Below are positions 29,283 to 37,171 of a stretch of 64,000 nt of DNA, piece after piece. The DNA lies in contig NZ_FTPD01000023.1 in NCBI RefSeq assembly GCF_900156895.1, forward strand, positions 477,010-541,009, written 5' to 3'. Position numbers and translations under genes: made by a program. This DNA comes from Mesorhizobium prunaredense (GTDB lineage: Bacteria > Pseudomonadota > Alphaproteobacteria > Rhizobiales > Rhizobiaceae). The notes under the pieces were generated by a model. It had not been told where the DNA came from. It worked only from the letters and a program-made list of their open reading frames with translations, and did not search any database. The number at the start of each line of letters is the position of its first letter. Within the stretch, counting starts at the first letter, position 1.

Positions 29283-29291
29283 ATGGTTAAC
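29283..29291. promoter_or_regulatory. CtrA-type half site upstream of cpdR
   Basis: ATGGTTAAC is the reverse complement of GTTAACCAT, the CtrA half-site, about 47 bases before the cpdR start. CpdR acts in the CtrA degradation circuit, so feedback is biologically sensible; the match is short and could be chance. Confidence 0.35.
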
Positions 29292-29337
29292 GGGCTGCCC
29301 CACGGCAGTCTCGGACGGGTGATTCGGACGGGAAAAG

Positions 29338-29700
29338 ATGGCACGCATTCTACTGGCGGAAGACGACGATGACATGCGCCGGTTCCTCGTCAAGGCGCTG
29401 GAGCGTGCCGGCTACCAGGTCAGCGATTTCGACAATGGCGCCAGCGCCTATGAGCGGCTGCGCGAAGAGCCTTTCTCGCTGCTCTTGACCGACATCGTCA
29501 TGCCGGAGATGGACGGCATAGAACTCGCCCGCCGCGCCACCGAGATCGATCCCGACCTCAAGGTCATGTTCATCACCGGCTTCGCCGCCGTTGCGCTCAA
29601 CCCGGATTCCAAAGCGCCGAAAGACGCCAAGGTGCTGTCGAAGCCGTTCCATCTGCGCGACCTCGTCAACGAGGTCGAAAAGATGCTGCAGGCAGCCTGA
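29338..29700 (+). CDS. cpdR: Single-domain response regulator CpdR
   Basis: Stand-alone receiver domain of 120 residues that, when unphosphorylated, primes the ClpXP protease for cell-cycle substrates and so affects CtrA turnover; in Sinorhizobium CpdR1 is needed for normal division and symbiosis. The phosphorylation site is Asp52 (LLTDIVMPEMDG), the acidic pocket Asp9-Asp12, the switch residue Thr in FITGFA and the lysine in LSKPFH. The sequence is almost that of rhizobial CpdR throughout. ATG 29338 follows a GGGAAAAG site. tRNA-Val lies 118 bases downstream. Confidence 0.95.
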   Translation: MARILLAEDDDDMRRFLVKALERAGYQVSDFDNGASAYERLREEPFSLLLTDIVMPEMDGIELARRATEIDPDLKVMFITGFAAVALNPDSKAPKDAKVLSKPFHLRDLVNEVEKMLQAA

Positions 29701-29818
29701 CGCGCTTTCCGCCGCCGGCTTCCGGCGCGCCTTCGACGGCCCAGCAAGGCGAACCTTTCTTTCCCTTTTCCTGCTATTGACGCGCGGTGGCAAAAATGGT
29801 GTATGCGCGGCTTCGGAT

Positions 29819-29893
29819 GGGCGTGTAGCTCAGCGGGAGAGCACTGCATTGACATTGCAGGGGTCACAGGTTCAATCCCTGTCACGCCCACCA
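29819..29893 (+). tRNA. tRNA-Val (anticodon GAC)
   Basis: A full cloverleaf is present: acceptor stem GGGCGTG (29819-29825) with CACGCCC (29883-29889), D arm AGCTCAGCGGGAGAGC, anticodon stem CTGCA/TGCAG around TTGACAT giving anticodon GAC, T arm with GGTTCAATCC, and an encoded CCA (29891-29893). It reads GUC and GUU codons. Confidence 0.97.
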
Positions 29894-30228
29894 TCCGGAC
29901 AATCCGCCGTCACTCGTACCCCGCGGATTTCCTTGTCTTACGGGCGCGCTTCTGTTTGGACCGCGTGAATGCCGTATTCTCGAGAACGCCAAATTGGGCC
30001 GCTTGATTTTTTGGCCCCAGCCAATGCTTCTCAATGAAGTCGGCGGAGCATTCTTTTCGCGCACATCGACGAGACAATATGAAATTTGATGTCCCGGGGA
30101 TCGCTCTTCCAGTTGAATCCGAAACGGTATCCAACATGTCGGCGAGCGATTTTGCATTGGCCATGGCCAAAAAGAGACGGCCGCCCAGGCCGTCATGTCT
30201 GGTGGCGGCAATCAGCGTCGATTGAGGA
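29894..30228. other. 335-bp gap between tRNA-Val and fcl, no convincing gene
   Basis: This stretch is visibly less GC-rich than its surroundings. A minus-strand open frame (about 30164 to 29910, 84 residues, starting MANAKSLADML) and other short frames exist, but none shows a recognisable family, a good ribosome site or coding bias. There is no integrase, no repeat of the tRNA 3' end and no att site. It may be decayed foreign DNA behind a tRNA gene. Confidence 0.4.
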
Positions 30229-31191
30229 TCAAGCCGCGCCGAGGCGGAGGTCACCTGTCTCGATGTGCTGGAGAAACCAGGCATAGGTCTGCTCCAATCC
30301 GCTCTGAAGCGAGTACTGCGGGCGCCAGCCCGTGGCGAACAGGCGCGACACGTCCATCAGCTTGCGCGGCGTGCCGTCCGGCTTCGTCGCATCGAATGTG
30401 AGCGCCGCCTCGGCGCCGACGACGGCGAGCATGGTGCGGGCCAGTTCGGCAATGGTGATGTCTTCGCCCGAGCCGACATTGACGTGGCTGTGGCCGGCAT
30501 AGTTTTTCAGCAGCCAGACCAGAGCGTCGGCGGCGTCGTCGACATGCAGGAATTCGCGCATCGGCGTGCCCGATCCCCAGACCTCGAGGGTTTTGTCGCC
30601 AGCGCGCTTGGCCTTGTGCGCCTTGCGCATCAGGGCTGGCACGACATGGCTGGTGGTGAGGTCGAAATTGTCGCCGGGGCCATAGAGGTTGGTCGGCATC
30701 GCCGAGATGTACTCGACACCGTATTGGCGCCGATAGGCCTGGCACAGTTTCAGCCCAGCGATCTTGGCGATCGCATACCATTCGTTGGTCGGTTCGAGCG
30801 GACCGGTCAGCAAAGCGTCCTCGGAGATCGGCTGCGCCGCGAATTTCGGATAGATGCAGGACGAACCGAGAAACAGCAATTTCTGCACCTCGTTGCGGAA
30901 GGCGCTCTCGATGACATTGGTCTGCATGATGAGATTGTCCTGCAGAAAATCGACCGGCAATCTGTTGTTTGCCAGGATACCGCCGACCTTGGCCGCCGCC
31001 ATCACCACCGCGTCCGGCCTGTGGCCTGCCATCCAGCGCCGCACGCCGGCCTGGTCCATCAGGTCGAGTTCATCGCGGGATGCGGTCAGGACCTCGCAGT
31101 CCTCGTCCGCCAGCCTGCGCAATATGGCCGAGCCGACCATGCCGCGATGCCCGGCCACGAAAACGCGCTTGCCCCTTAGGTCGAAGTCCAT
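30229..31191 (-). CDS. fcl: GDP-L-fucose synthase
   Basis: Epimerase-reductase that turns GDP-4-keto-6-deoxymannose into GDP-L-fucose using NADPH; the sugar decorates LPS, exopolysaccharide or Nod factors in rhizobia. The 320-residue extended SDR has VFVAGHRGMVGSAI (NADP site), LGSSCIYP, the catalytic Tyr and Lys in EWYAIAKIAG, PTNLYGPGDNFD, and GTPMREFLHVDDAADA. The frame is open further upstream, but ATG 31191 starts the family sequence (MDFDLRGKRV). GDP-mannose dehydratase, its usual partner, is not in this window. Confidence 0.93.
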   Translation of the reverse strand: MDFDLRGKRVFVAGHRGMVGSAILRRLADEDCEVLTASRDELDLMDQAGVRRWMAGHRPDAVVMAAAKVGGILANNRLPVDFLQDNLIMQTNVIESAFRNEVQKLLFLGSSCIYPKFAAQPISEDALLTGPLEPTNEWYAIAKIAGLKLCQAYRRQYGVEYISAMPTNLYGPGDNFDLTTSHVVPALMRKAHKAKRAGDKTLEVWGSGTPMREFLHVDDAADALVWLLKNYAGHSHVNVGSGEDITIAELARTMLAVVGAEAALTFDATKPDGTPRKLMDVSRLFATGWRPQYSLQSGLEQTYAWFLQHIETGDLRLGAA

Positions 31192-31333
31192 TGGCGTATC
31201 CCTATGCAGAACGGCCGCTAGACCATATGGCGTCGGCGTGCCGGATGGTCCTGCGTCGGACGCATAGCGCATAGAGATTTGCCCGGACAAGGCAAATCGG
31301 AGATTCGGGCGAGCTCTTCTTGCGGTATGGCGC

Positions 31334-32488
31334 TCAGACACCCGCCACGGCGCACAGGTTCTTCATTCTGGCGATGGCAAGCTCCGGGTCGGCCAGCAAT
31401 CCGGCCTGATCGGCAAGGCGGAACACATCGGCATAGTGGCAGATGCCGCGCGCCGATTGCATGCCGCCGACCATCAAAAAATGGTCCTGATGGCCGTTCA
31501 GCCACGCCAGGAAGACGATACCGGCCTTGTAGTATTCGGTCGGCGCCTCGAAGATTTTCCGCGACAGCGATACCGTCGGCGCCATCAGCGCGTCATAGCC
31601 GGCGCGATCGTCGTCGGCCAGCCTCGCCAGCGCGGCATTGGCGACCGGCGCGATAGCGTCGAAAATCCCGAGCAGCGCGTGCGAGTGTCTTTCGCCATCG
31701 CCGGCGATCAGCTCGGGGTAGTTGAAATCGTCGCCGGTGAACATGACCACCCCTTCCGGCAGCCGGCTGCGCAGGGCAACCTCTTTGCCGGCATCGAGCA
31801 GCGATATCTTGATCCCCTCGACCTTGCCGGCGTTGCGTTTGAGGATGGCGACGACCGTATCGAGCGCAGTCTCGAAATCATGGCTGCCCCAATAATCCTT
31901 CAGCGCCGGATCGAACATGTCGCCCAGCCAGTGCAGGATGACCTTGCCGGATGCCTGGGACAGGATGCGGTCATAGACGCTGGCATAATCGTCGGGACCC
32001 TTGGCGACAGCCGCCAGCGCGCGGCTGGCCATCATGATCGCCTTGCCGCCCAGGCCTTCGATGAAACCGAACTGCTCCTCATAGGCAGCGACGACATCAT
32101 CGAGTGTCCTGCCGGCGCCTGGCGCCAGATGGTCTGTTCCGGCGCCTGAGGCGAGGTCGGCGCCCTCGACGGTTCGCGCCTCGGCGATCGAGCGGCGGAT
32201 CAATTCCCTGGCGTTTGTCCAGTCGAAACCCATGCCGCGCTGCGAGGTGTCCATCGCTTCGGCGATGCGGAAGCCGAGCCGCCACAGATGATGGCGGAAC
32301 GCCATCGTGCGCTCCCAGTCGACCGCGGGATGAGACCACGGATCGGTCATCGCCAGGGGATCGGCAACGACATGGGCGGCGGCATAGGCGATGCGCGAAA
32401 ACCGCGCGCCGATCACCGGCTGTGCCGGCTGGCCCACAAGACGGTAGCGAGTGCTGCGACCGCCCTCCCCGGGCAAGGCAATGTCCAT
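31334..32488 (-). CDS. DUF993 family protein, aldolase-like, divergent from lacI
   Basis: Protein of 384 residues belonging to the DUF993 group, distantly related in fold to dihydrodipicolinate synthase/N-acetylneuraminate lyase TIM barrels. Seen are AMDTSQRGMGFDWTNARELI, QFGFIEGLGGKAIMMASRAL, ILSQASGKVILHWLGDMFDP, VEGIKISLLDAGKE (a lysine in the position of a Schiff-base lysine) and VVMFTGDDFNYPELI. No enzyme activity is established for the family to my knowledge. It shares an intergenic region and two operator-like palindromes with lacI, so it probably belongs to the same regulon as the 33-47 kb genes and may carry out a carbon-carbon cleavage step. Confidence 0.8.
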   Translation of the reverse strand: MDIALPGEGGRSTRYRLVGQPAQPVIGARFSRIAYAAAHVVADPLAMTDPWSHPAVDWERTMAFRHHLWRLGFRIAEAMDTSQRGMGFDWTNARELIRRSIAEARTVEGADLASGAGTDHLAPGAGRTLDDVVAAYEEQFGFIEGLGGKAIMMASRALAAVAKGPDDYASVYDRILSQASGKVILHWLGDMFDPALKDYWGSHDFETALDTVVAILKRNAGKVEGIKISLLDAGKEVALRSRLPEGVVMFTGDDFNYPELIAGDGERHSHALLGIFDAIAPVANAALARLADDDRAGYDALMAPTVSLSRKIFEAPTEYYKAGIVFLAWLNGHQDHFLMVGGMQSARGICHYADVFRLADQAGLLADPELAIARMKNLCAVAGV

Positions 32489-32516
32489 CGATCTCTCCCT
32501 TGGTCGCGCTATTAAA

Positions 32517-32528
32517 TGGAACGTTCCA
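32517..32528. promoter_or_regulatory. LacI-type operator O1 (DUF993 side)
   Basis: TGGAACGTTCCA is a perfect 12-bp palindrome centred 34 bases upstream of the DUF993 start. The same core recurs at 32678-32691, the spacing between centres being 162 bases, about 15-16 helical turns. Confidence 0.75.
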
Positions 32529-32677
32529 ACAAATCAAGTCCTTTGTGAACTCTCAATCGACACCCCAAAATGCTGCATCGCAGCGCCAGAGCCCGTTTAA
32601 ACGGCCCCTTCAGGCTGCCGAATGCCGGATTTTTCGAATTTTGAAAGAATCCTGATTGACTCAAATCCAACCCAGAA

Positions 32678-32691
32678 TTAGAACGTTCCAA
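32678..32691. promoter_or_regulatory. LacI-type operator O2 (lacI side)
   Basis: TTAGAACGTTCCAA is a near-perfect palindrome with the GAACGTTCC core, 37 bases upstream of the lacI start. Its A-T rich flanks and even symmetry with a central CG fit LacI/GalR operators. Confidence 0.75.
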
Positions 32692-32727
32692 TTAATTCGA
32701 CGGAAAAATACCGGAGGACGCATCTGG

Positions 32728-33771
32728 ATGGCCAGCAGGCCCAAGGCGACGATACTCGACATTGCCCGTGAGGCGGGTGTGTCCAAGTCGACGGTGTCGC
32801 TGGTGCTGCAGGGCAGCGGCCTGATCCGGCCTGAGACCGCGCTGAAGGTTCGCAAGGCGATCGAGGATGTCGGCTATGTCTACAACCGCGGCGCCGCCAA
32901 TCTGCGCAAGGCCCATTCCAACGTCATCGGCATGGTCATCAACGACCTTACCAACCCGTTTTTCGCCGAAATGGCGGTCGGCATGGAGCGTGTCTTCCAG
33001 TCGGCGGGCATCGTGCCGTTCATCGCCAACACGGCGGAGAACCCGGTGCGCCAGGAAGAGGTGCTGAAATCGCTGATGGAGCAAGGTGTCGCCGGGCTGA
33101 TCGTGTCGCCGGCGCGCGGCACGACTCCCGGTGCGTTCCGCCGCATCGAGACGGCGGGCCTTCCGATCGTCTTCACCATGCGCCGCCTTCCTGAAAGCCG
33201 CATCCCGGTGATCGCGCCTGACAATCATCGCGGCGCCTGGCTCGCCACCGCCCATCTGATCGGCAAGGGGCATCGCCGGCTGGCGTTCTTCGGCGGCTCA
33301 TCGGATCTGGTGGTCTATCACGAGCGGCTGGGCGGATTTCGCGAGGCCTGCGAGGGGCTCGGCATCGCCAAACGCGACACGCTGGTCGTCGAAGGCGAAA
33401 CCAGCCGCAAGGGCGGCATTGCCTGCCTGGAGACGGCCCTCGCCATGGCCGAGCCGCCGACCGCGGCGCTGTGCTTCAACGATGCGGTCGCCTTCGGCGT
33501 CATGCTGGCGCTGCGCAAGCGCGGCCTCGAGCCCGGCGCGGACTTCGCCGTCGTCGGCTTCGACGACGTGATCGAAGCCCAGCACTACATGCCGGCGCTG
33601 ACCAGTGTCGCGGTGGATTCGGCAGGCCTCGGCGAGCGCGCCGCCCATGTCATGCTGAAGATGATCCAGTCGCGCACCACGCGCGCCGAGGATCATATCG
33701 GCGCCGTCAACCTCGTCGTCAGGGACAGTTGCGGTCCTGATCGCCGTGCGGGAATGGGAGACGCGGCATGA
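32728..33771 (+). CDS. LacI-family transcriptional repressor
   Basis: DNA-binding regulator of 347 residues. Residues about 8-30 (ATILDIAREAGVSKSTVSLVLQ) are the LacI helix-turn-helix, followed by the hinge helix region (NRGAANLRKAHSNVIGMVINDL), then a periplasmic-binding-protein-like effector domain with FGGSSDLVVYHERLGGF and VVGFDDVIEAQHYMPALTSV. ATG 32728 has a GGAGG site; an earlier in-frame start (32656) would overlap operator O2. It heads a long plus-strand operon, the next gene overlapping its stop, and very likely controls itself and the divergent DUF993 gene. The effector is probably a sugar-like intermediate of the pathway. Confidence 0.92.
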   Translation: MASRPKATILDIAREAGVSKSTVSLVLQGSGLIRPETALKVRKAIEDVGYVYNRGAANLRKAHSNVIGMVINDLTNPFFAEMAVGMERVFQSAGIVPFIANTAENPVRQEEVLKSLMEQGVAGLIVSPARGTTPGAFRRIETAGLPIVFTMRRLPESRIPVIAPDNHRGAWLATAHLIGKGHRRLAFFGGSSDLVVYHERLGGFREACEGLGIAKRDTLVVEGETSRKGGIACLETALAMAEPPTAALCFNDAVAFGVMLALRKRGLEPGADFAVVGFDDVIEAQHYMPALTSVAVDSAGLGERAAHVMLKMIQSRTTRAEDHIGAVNLVVRDSCGPDRRAGMGDAA

Positions 33772-34784
33772 CCGTGAAATGGGGACTGATCGGCGCAAGC
33801 ACGATCGCCAGGCAATTCGTGATCAACGCCATCCGCGCGCAACCGAACAGCGAGATCACGGCGGTGATGAGTTCCAGCCCGGAGCGCGCCGCTGCCTATG
33901 CCAAGGAGAACGGCATTGCGCTCGCCGTCTCGACGCTCGATGCATTGCTCGGCTCCGACGTCGACGCCGTCTACATCTCGACCACCAACGAATTGCATCT
34001 CGAACAGGCATTAGCCGCCATCAGGGCGGGAAAACATGTGTTGTGCGAAAAGCCGCTGGCGCTGACCAGTGCCGATGCGCACACAATGGTCGCCGCCGCC
34101 AAGGCGGCCGGTCTCGTGCTCGGCACCAACCATCATCTGCGCAATGCCGGCTCGCACCGGGCGATGCGCGAAGCCATTGCCGGCGGGCGTATCGGCAAGC
34201 CGATTGCCGCGCGCGTCTTCCACTCGGTCTATCTGCCTGAGAATCTGCAAGGTTGGCGGATCACCAGGCCGGAAGCCGGTGGCGGCGTCGTGCTCGATAT
34301 CACCGTGCACGATGCCGACACGTTGCGCTTCGTGCTCGGCGACGATCCGCTCGAGGTTTCGGCGTTCACCCAGGCCGCAGGCATGGCCAGCGGCGGGCTG
34401 GAAGACGGCGCCATGTGCATCTGGCGCTTCAAATCGGGTGTCATCGCCCAGTCGCATGAGGGCTTCACCACCAAATTCGCCGGCACCGGCTTCGAGGTGC
34501 ATGGCAGCGAAGGCTCCCTGATCGCGAAAGATGTGATGACGCAGAGGCCGATCGGCTCCGTGCTGCTGCGCACGGCAAAGGGCGAAGAGGAATTGAGCTT
34601 CGATCGCGAAGACCTTTATGTCAGGGCCCTGCGCCAGTTCCATGCGGCGATCGCTGGCGAAGGCCAGCCATCGGCCACCGGCGAAGACGGCGTCTGGTCG
34701 CTGACATCAGCCGAGGCGGCGTTGCAGTCAGCCAAATCCGGCAAATCGGTCGCGATCGATCCGAAACTAAGGGGCGCAGGGTGA
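33768..34784 (+). CDS. Gfo/Idh/MocA-family oxidoreductase
   Basis: NAD(P)-dependent sugar or cyclitol dehydrogenase of 338 residues. The Rossmann start WGLIGASTIARQFVINAI, the conserved EKPLALTSADA loop (Lys of the EKP motif) and a C-terminal GFO domain beginning VFHSVYLPENLQGWRITRPEAGGG, with DITVHDADTLRF carrying the catalytic-type His/Asp, are visible. Substrates in the family range from inositols to 3-keto-glycosides. ATGA overlap (4 bases) with lacI suggests coupled translation. It is the first enzyme of the operon. Confidence 0.88.
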   Translation: MTVKWGLIGASTIARQFVINAIRAQPNSEITAVMSSSPERAAAYAKENGIALAVSTLDALLGSDVDAVYISTTNELHLEQALAAIRAGKHVLCEKPLALTSADAHTMVAAAKAAGLVLGTNHHLRNAGSHRAMREAIAGGRIGKPIAARVFHSVYLPENLQGWRITRPEAGGGVVLDITVHDADTLRFVLGDDPLEVSAFTQAAGMASGGLEDGAMCIWRFKSGVIAQSHEGFTTKFAGTGFEVHGSEGSLIAKDVMTQRPIGSVLLRTAKGEEELSFDREDLYVRALRQFHAAIAGEGQPSATGEDGVWSLTSAEAALQSAKSGKSVAIDPKLRGAG

Positions 34785-36382
34785 GCAAACTCGTCTCCGC
34801 CGCGCGAGCCGCCAGCCTGATCATGGACGGCATGGTCGTTTCGGTGTCGTCGTCGAGCGGCCTCGGCTGCCCGGATGCGGTGCTTGCCGCGATCGGCGAG
34901 CGCTTCGACGCGGAAGGCCATCCGAAGAACATCACGACGCTGCACCCGATTGCCGCCGGCGACATGTACGGCATCAGGGGTATCGACCATCTGGCCAAGC
35001 CCGGCCTGTTGAAGCGCACTTTGTGCGGCTCCTATCCCTCCGGCCCGTCCTCTTCGGAGCCGCCGCAGATATGGAAGATGATCAGCGACAATTCGGTCGC
35101 CGCCTACAATGTGCCCTCAGGCATCCTGTTCGACATGCACCGCGAAGCCGCTGCCAAGCGCCCCGGCGTGCTGACCAAGGTCGGCCTCGACACCTTCGCC
35201 GACCCGCGTCATCAGGGCTGCGCCATGAATGCGGCGGCCAGCGAGCCGATCGTTTCGGTGCAGCAATTCGACGGCGAGGAATGGCTCTATTTCCGCTCGA
35301 TCGTGCCTGACGTCTCGATCATCCGCGCCACCACCGCCGACGAGCGCGGCAACCTGACCTATGAGCACGAGGGCGCCTATCTCGGGGGGCTGGAACAGGC
35401 GCTCGCCGCCCGCAACAATGGCGGCATCGTCATCGCGCAGGTCAAGCGCGTCGTCGAGAACGGCACGCTGAAGCCGCATGACGTACGCGTGCCCGGTGTG
35501 CTGGTCGATCATATCGTGGTGGCGCCCGACCAGTTGCAGACGACGCTGACACGCTACGATCCGGCCATCTCGGGCGAGATCTTCCGGCCGCTGTCGACTT
35601 TCCGCAACGCCGAAATGAGTGTCCAGAAGGTCATCGCGCGGCGCGTCGCCATGGAGCTTGCCGACGGCATGGCCGTCAATATTGGCTTCGGCATCTCGGC
35701 CAACGTGCCGCGCATCCTTATCGAGGAAGGCCAGCACGGCAAGGTCACCTGGGTGATCGAACAGGGCGCGGTCGGCGGCGTGCCGCTGCTCGATTTCAAG
35801 TTCGGCTGCTCGTCGAACGCCGACGCGTTCATGCCTTCGCCACACCAGTTCATCTACTTCCAGGGCGGCGGTTTCGACGCCTCGCTGCTGTCCTTCCTGC
35901 AGATCGATCGCCACGGCTCGGTCAATGTGTCGAAGCTGTCGGCCAGGCCGCATGTCACCGCCGGCGCCGGCGGTTTCGTCGACATCACAGCGCGAGCGAA
36001 GAAGATCGTCTTTTCCGGCTTCTTCAATGCCGGGGCCAGGCTATCGCTGGCCGATGGCGGCATCCGCATCGACGGGGAAGGCAAGGTCAAGAAGGTGGTC
36101 GGCGAGGTCGAGCACATCTCCTTCTCCGGCAAGCGCGCTGTCGCGCAAGGACAGGACATCACCTATATCACCGAGCGCTGCGTCATGAAGCTGACGCCGG
36201 ATGGGCTGATGGTGACAGAACTGGCACCGGGCATCGACCTCGAGCGCGACGTGCTGGCGCAGGCCGAGATCCCGCTCGCCGTCGCCAACGACCTAAAGGT
36301 GACGCCGGACGCGCTCTACCGTGACCGGCCGATCGGACTGTCGCTCAATGGCGGCGCCTCGCTTGGAGGCGCGCATGTCTGA
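34781..36382 (+). CDS. Acyl-CoA:acetate/3-ketoacid CoA-transferase (YdiF-like, fused alpha-beta)
   Basis: Family I CoA-transferase of 533 residues that moves CoA from a donor such as acetyl- or succinyl-CoA to a carboxylic acid. Both halves are in one chain: an N-terminal alpha-like part (about 1-270; KLVSAARAASLIMDGMVVSV, GGLEQALAARNNGGIVIAQVKRV) and a C-terminal beta-like part (about 290-520; ADGMAVNIGFGISANVPRIL). The catalytic Glu is about residue 327 in IEQGAVGGVP. The GTG start overlaps the previous stop by 4 bases. In this operon it should activate an acid made from a sugar-like substrate, for the hydratase that follows. Confidence 0.9.
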   Translation: MSKLVSAARAASLIMDGMVVSVSSSSGLGCPDAVLAAIGERFDAEGHPKNITTLHPIAAGDMYGIRGIDHLAKPGLLKRTLCGSYPSGPSSSEPPQIWKMISDNSVAAYNVPSGILFDMHREAAAKRPGVLTKVGLDTFADPRHQGCAMNAAASEPIVSVQQFDGEEWLYFRSIVPDVSIIRATTADERGNLTYEHEGAYLGGLEQALAARNNGGIVIAQVKRVVENGTLKPHDVRVPGVLVDHIVVAPDQLQTTLTRYDPAISGEIFRPLSTFRNAEMSVQKVIARRVAMELADGMAVNIGFGISANVPRILIEEGQHGKVTWVIEQGAVGGVPLLDFKFGCSSNADAFMPSPHQFIYFQGGGFDASLLSFLQIDRHGSVNVSKLSARPHVTAGAGGFVDITARAKKIVFSGFFNAGARLSLADGGIRIDGEGKVKKVVGEVEHISFSGKRAVAQGQDITYITERCVMKLTPDGLMVTELAPGIDLERDVLAQAEIPLAVANDLKVTPDALYRDRPIGLSLNGGASLGGAHV

Positions 36383-37151
36383 GCGTCTCGTCAGCTTTGA
36401 AACCGACGGCGACCTCGGCATCGTCACGCTGCGCCGGCCGGAGAAATTCAACGCGCTCGACATCGCGATGCTGCGCGCGCTGGAAGCCGCACTCGATACG
36501 GCCGAGGCCGCGGACGGCGTCCGCGTCGTGCTGCTGTGCGGCGAAGGCAAGGGCTTTTGCGCCGGTGGCGACGTCGAAGCCTGGTCGCAAATGAGCGCCG
36601 CCGATTTCCAGGTGCAATGGGTGCGCTACGGCCACCGCGTCTTCGACCGGCTGGCGCGGTTGCGGCAACCGACGATCGCCGTCCTGTCCGGCCATGCGCT
36701 GGGAGGCGGGCTGGAACTGGCGGTCGCCTGCGACTTCCGCGTCGCCGAGGCGCAGGTGAAACTAGGCTTGCCGGAAACCTCGATCGGCGTGGTGCCCGGC
36801 TGGTCCGGCACGCAGCGCGCGGTGCGCCGCTTCGGCGCCCAGACGGTGCGGCGCATGGCGCTCGGCGGCGAGACGTTCGTAGCGGCCGAAGCACTCGCTC
36901 TGGGCATCGTCGACCGGGTGGTCGACGCGGGCGAGGCGTTCACCGAGGCCAGGGCCTGGGCCGGCAAGATCGCCGAGCGCGGCCCGCTGGCAACCGAGGC
37001 CGCCAAGCTGATGATCGCGATCGCCGAGGGCGAGGAAAGTGCTGCCGCGACAGAGGCGCTGGCCAGCGGCTTCATTGCGCTGACCGGAGACCTCAAGGCT
37101 GGTGTCGAGGCTTTCAAGGCCAAGCAGAAACCAGCGTTTTCAAGATCATGA
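36375..37151 (+). CDS. Enoyl-CoA hydratase/isomerase family protein
   Basis: Crotonase-fold enzyme of 258 residues. The oxyanion-hole segments GKGFCAGGDVEAW and SGHALGGGLELAVACDFRVAEA are clear, and the catalytic Glu position is in LPETSIGVVPGWSGTQR. It could hydrate an enoyl-CoA or act as an isomerase or hydrolase; the family is too broad to say. ATG 36375 has a TTGGAGGC site and overlaps the transferase gene by 8 bases. Its place between a CoA-transferase and an aldehyde dehydrogenase suggests a short CoA-ester pathway. Confidence 0.9.
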   Translation: MSERLVSFETDGDLGIVTLRRPEKFNALDIAMLRALEAALDTAEAADGVRVVLLCGEGKGFCAGGDVEAWSQMSAADFQVQWVRYGHRVFDRLARLRQPTIAVLSGHALGGGLELAVACDFRVAEAQVKLGLPETSIGVVPGWSGTQRAVRRFGAQTVRRMALGGETFVAAEALALGIVDRVVDAGEAFTEARAWAGKIAERGPLATEAAKLMIAIAEGEESAAATEALASGFIALTGDLKAGVEAFKAKQKPAFSRS

Positions 37152-37171
37152 GAATGCGAGCGGAACCTCAC

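Noticed and set aside
29819..29893. tRNA-Val as the attachment site of an integrated island
   Set aside because: No integrase and no second copy of the tRNA 3' end within the window.
29910..30164. Possible 84-residue minus-strand gene behind tRNA-Val
   Set aside because: No family, weak start, no bias; kept only as a note on the gap.
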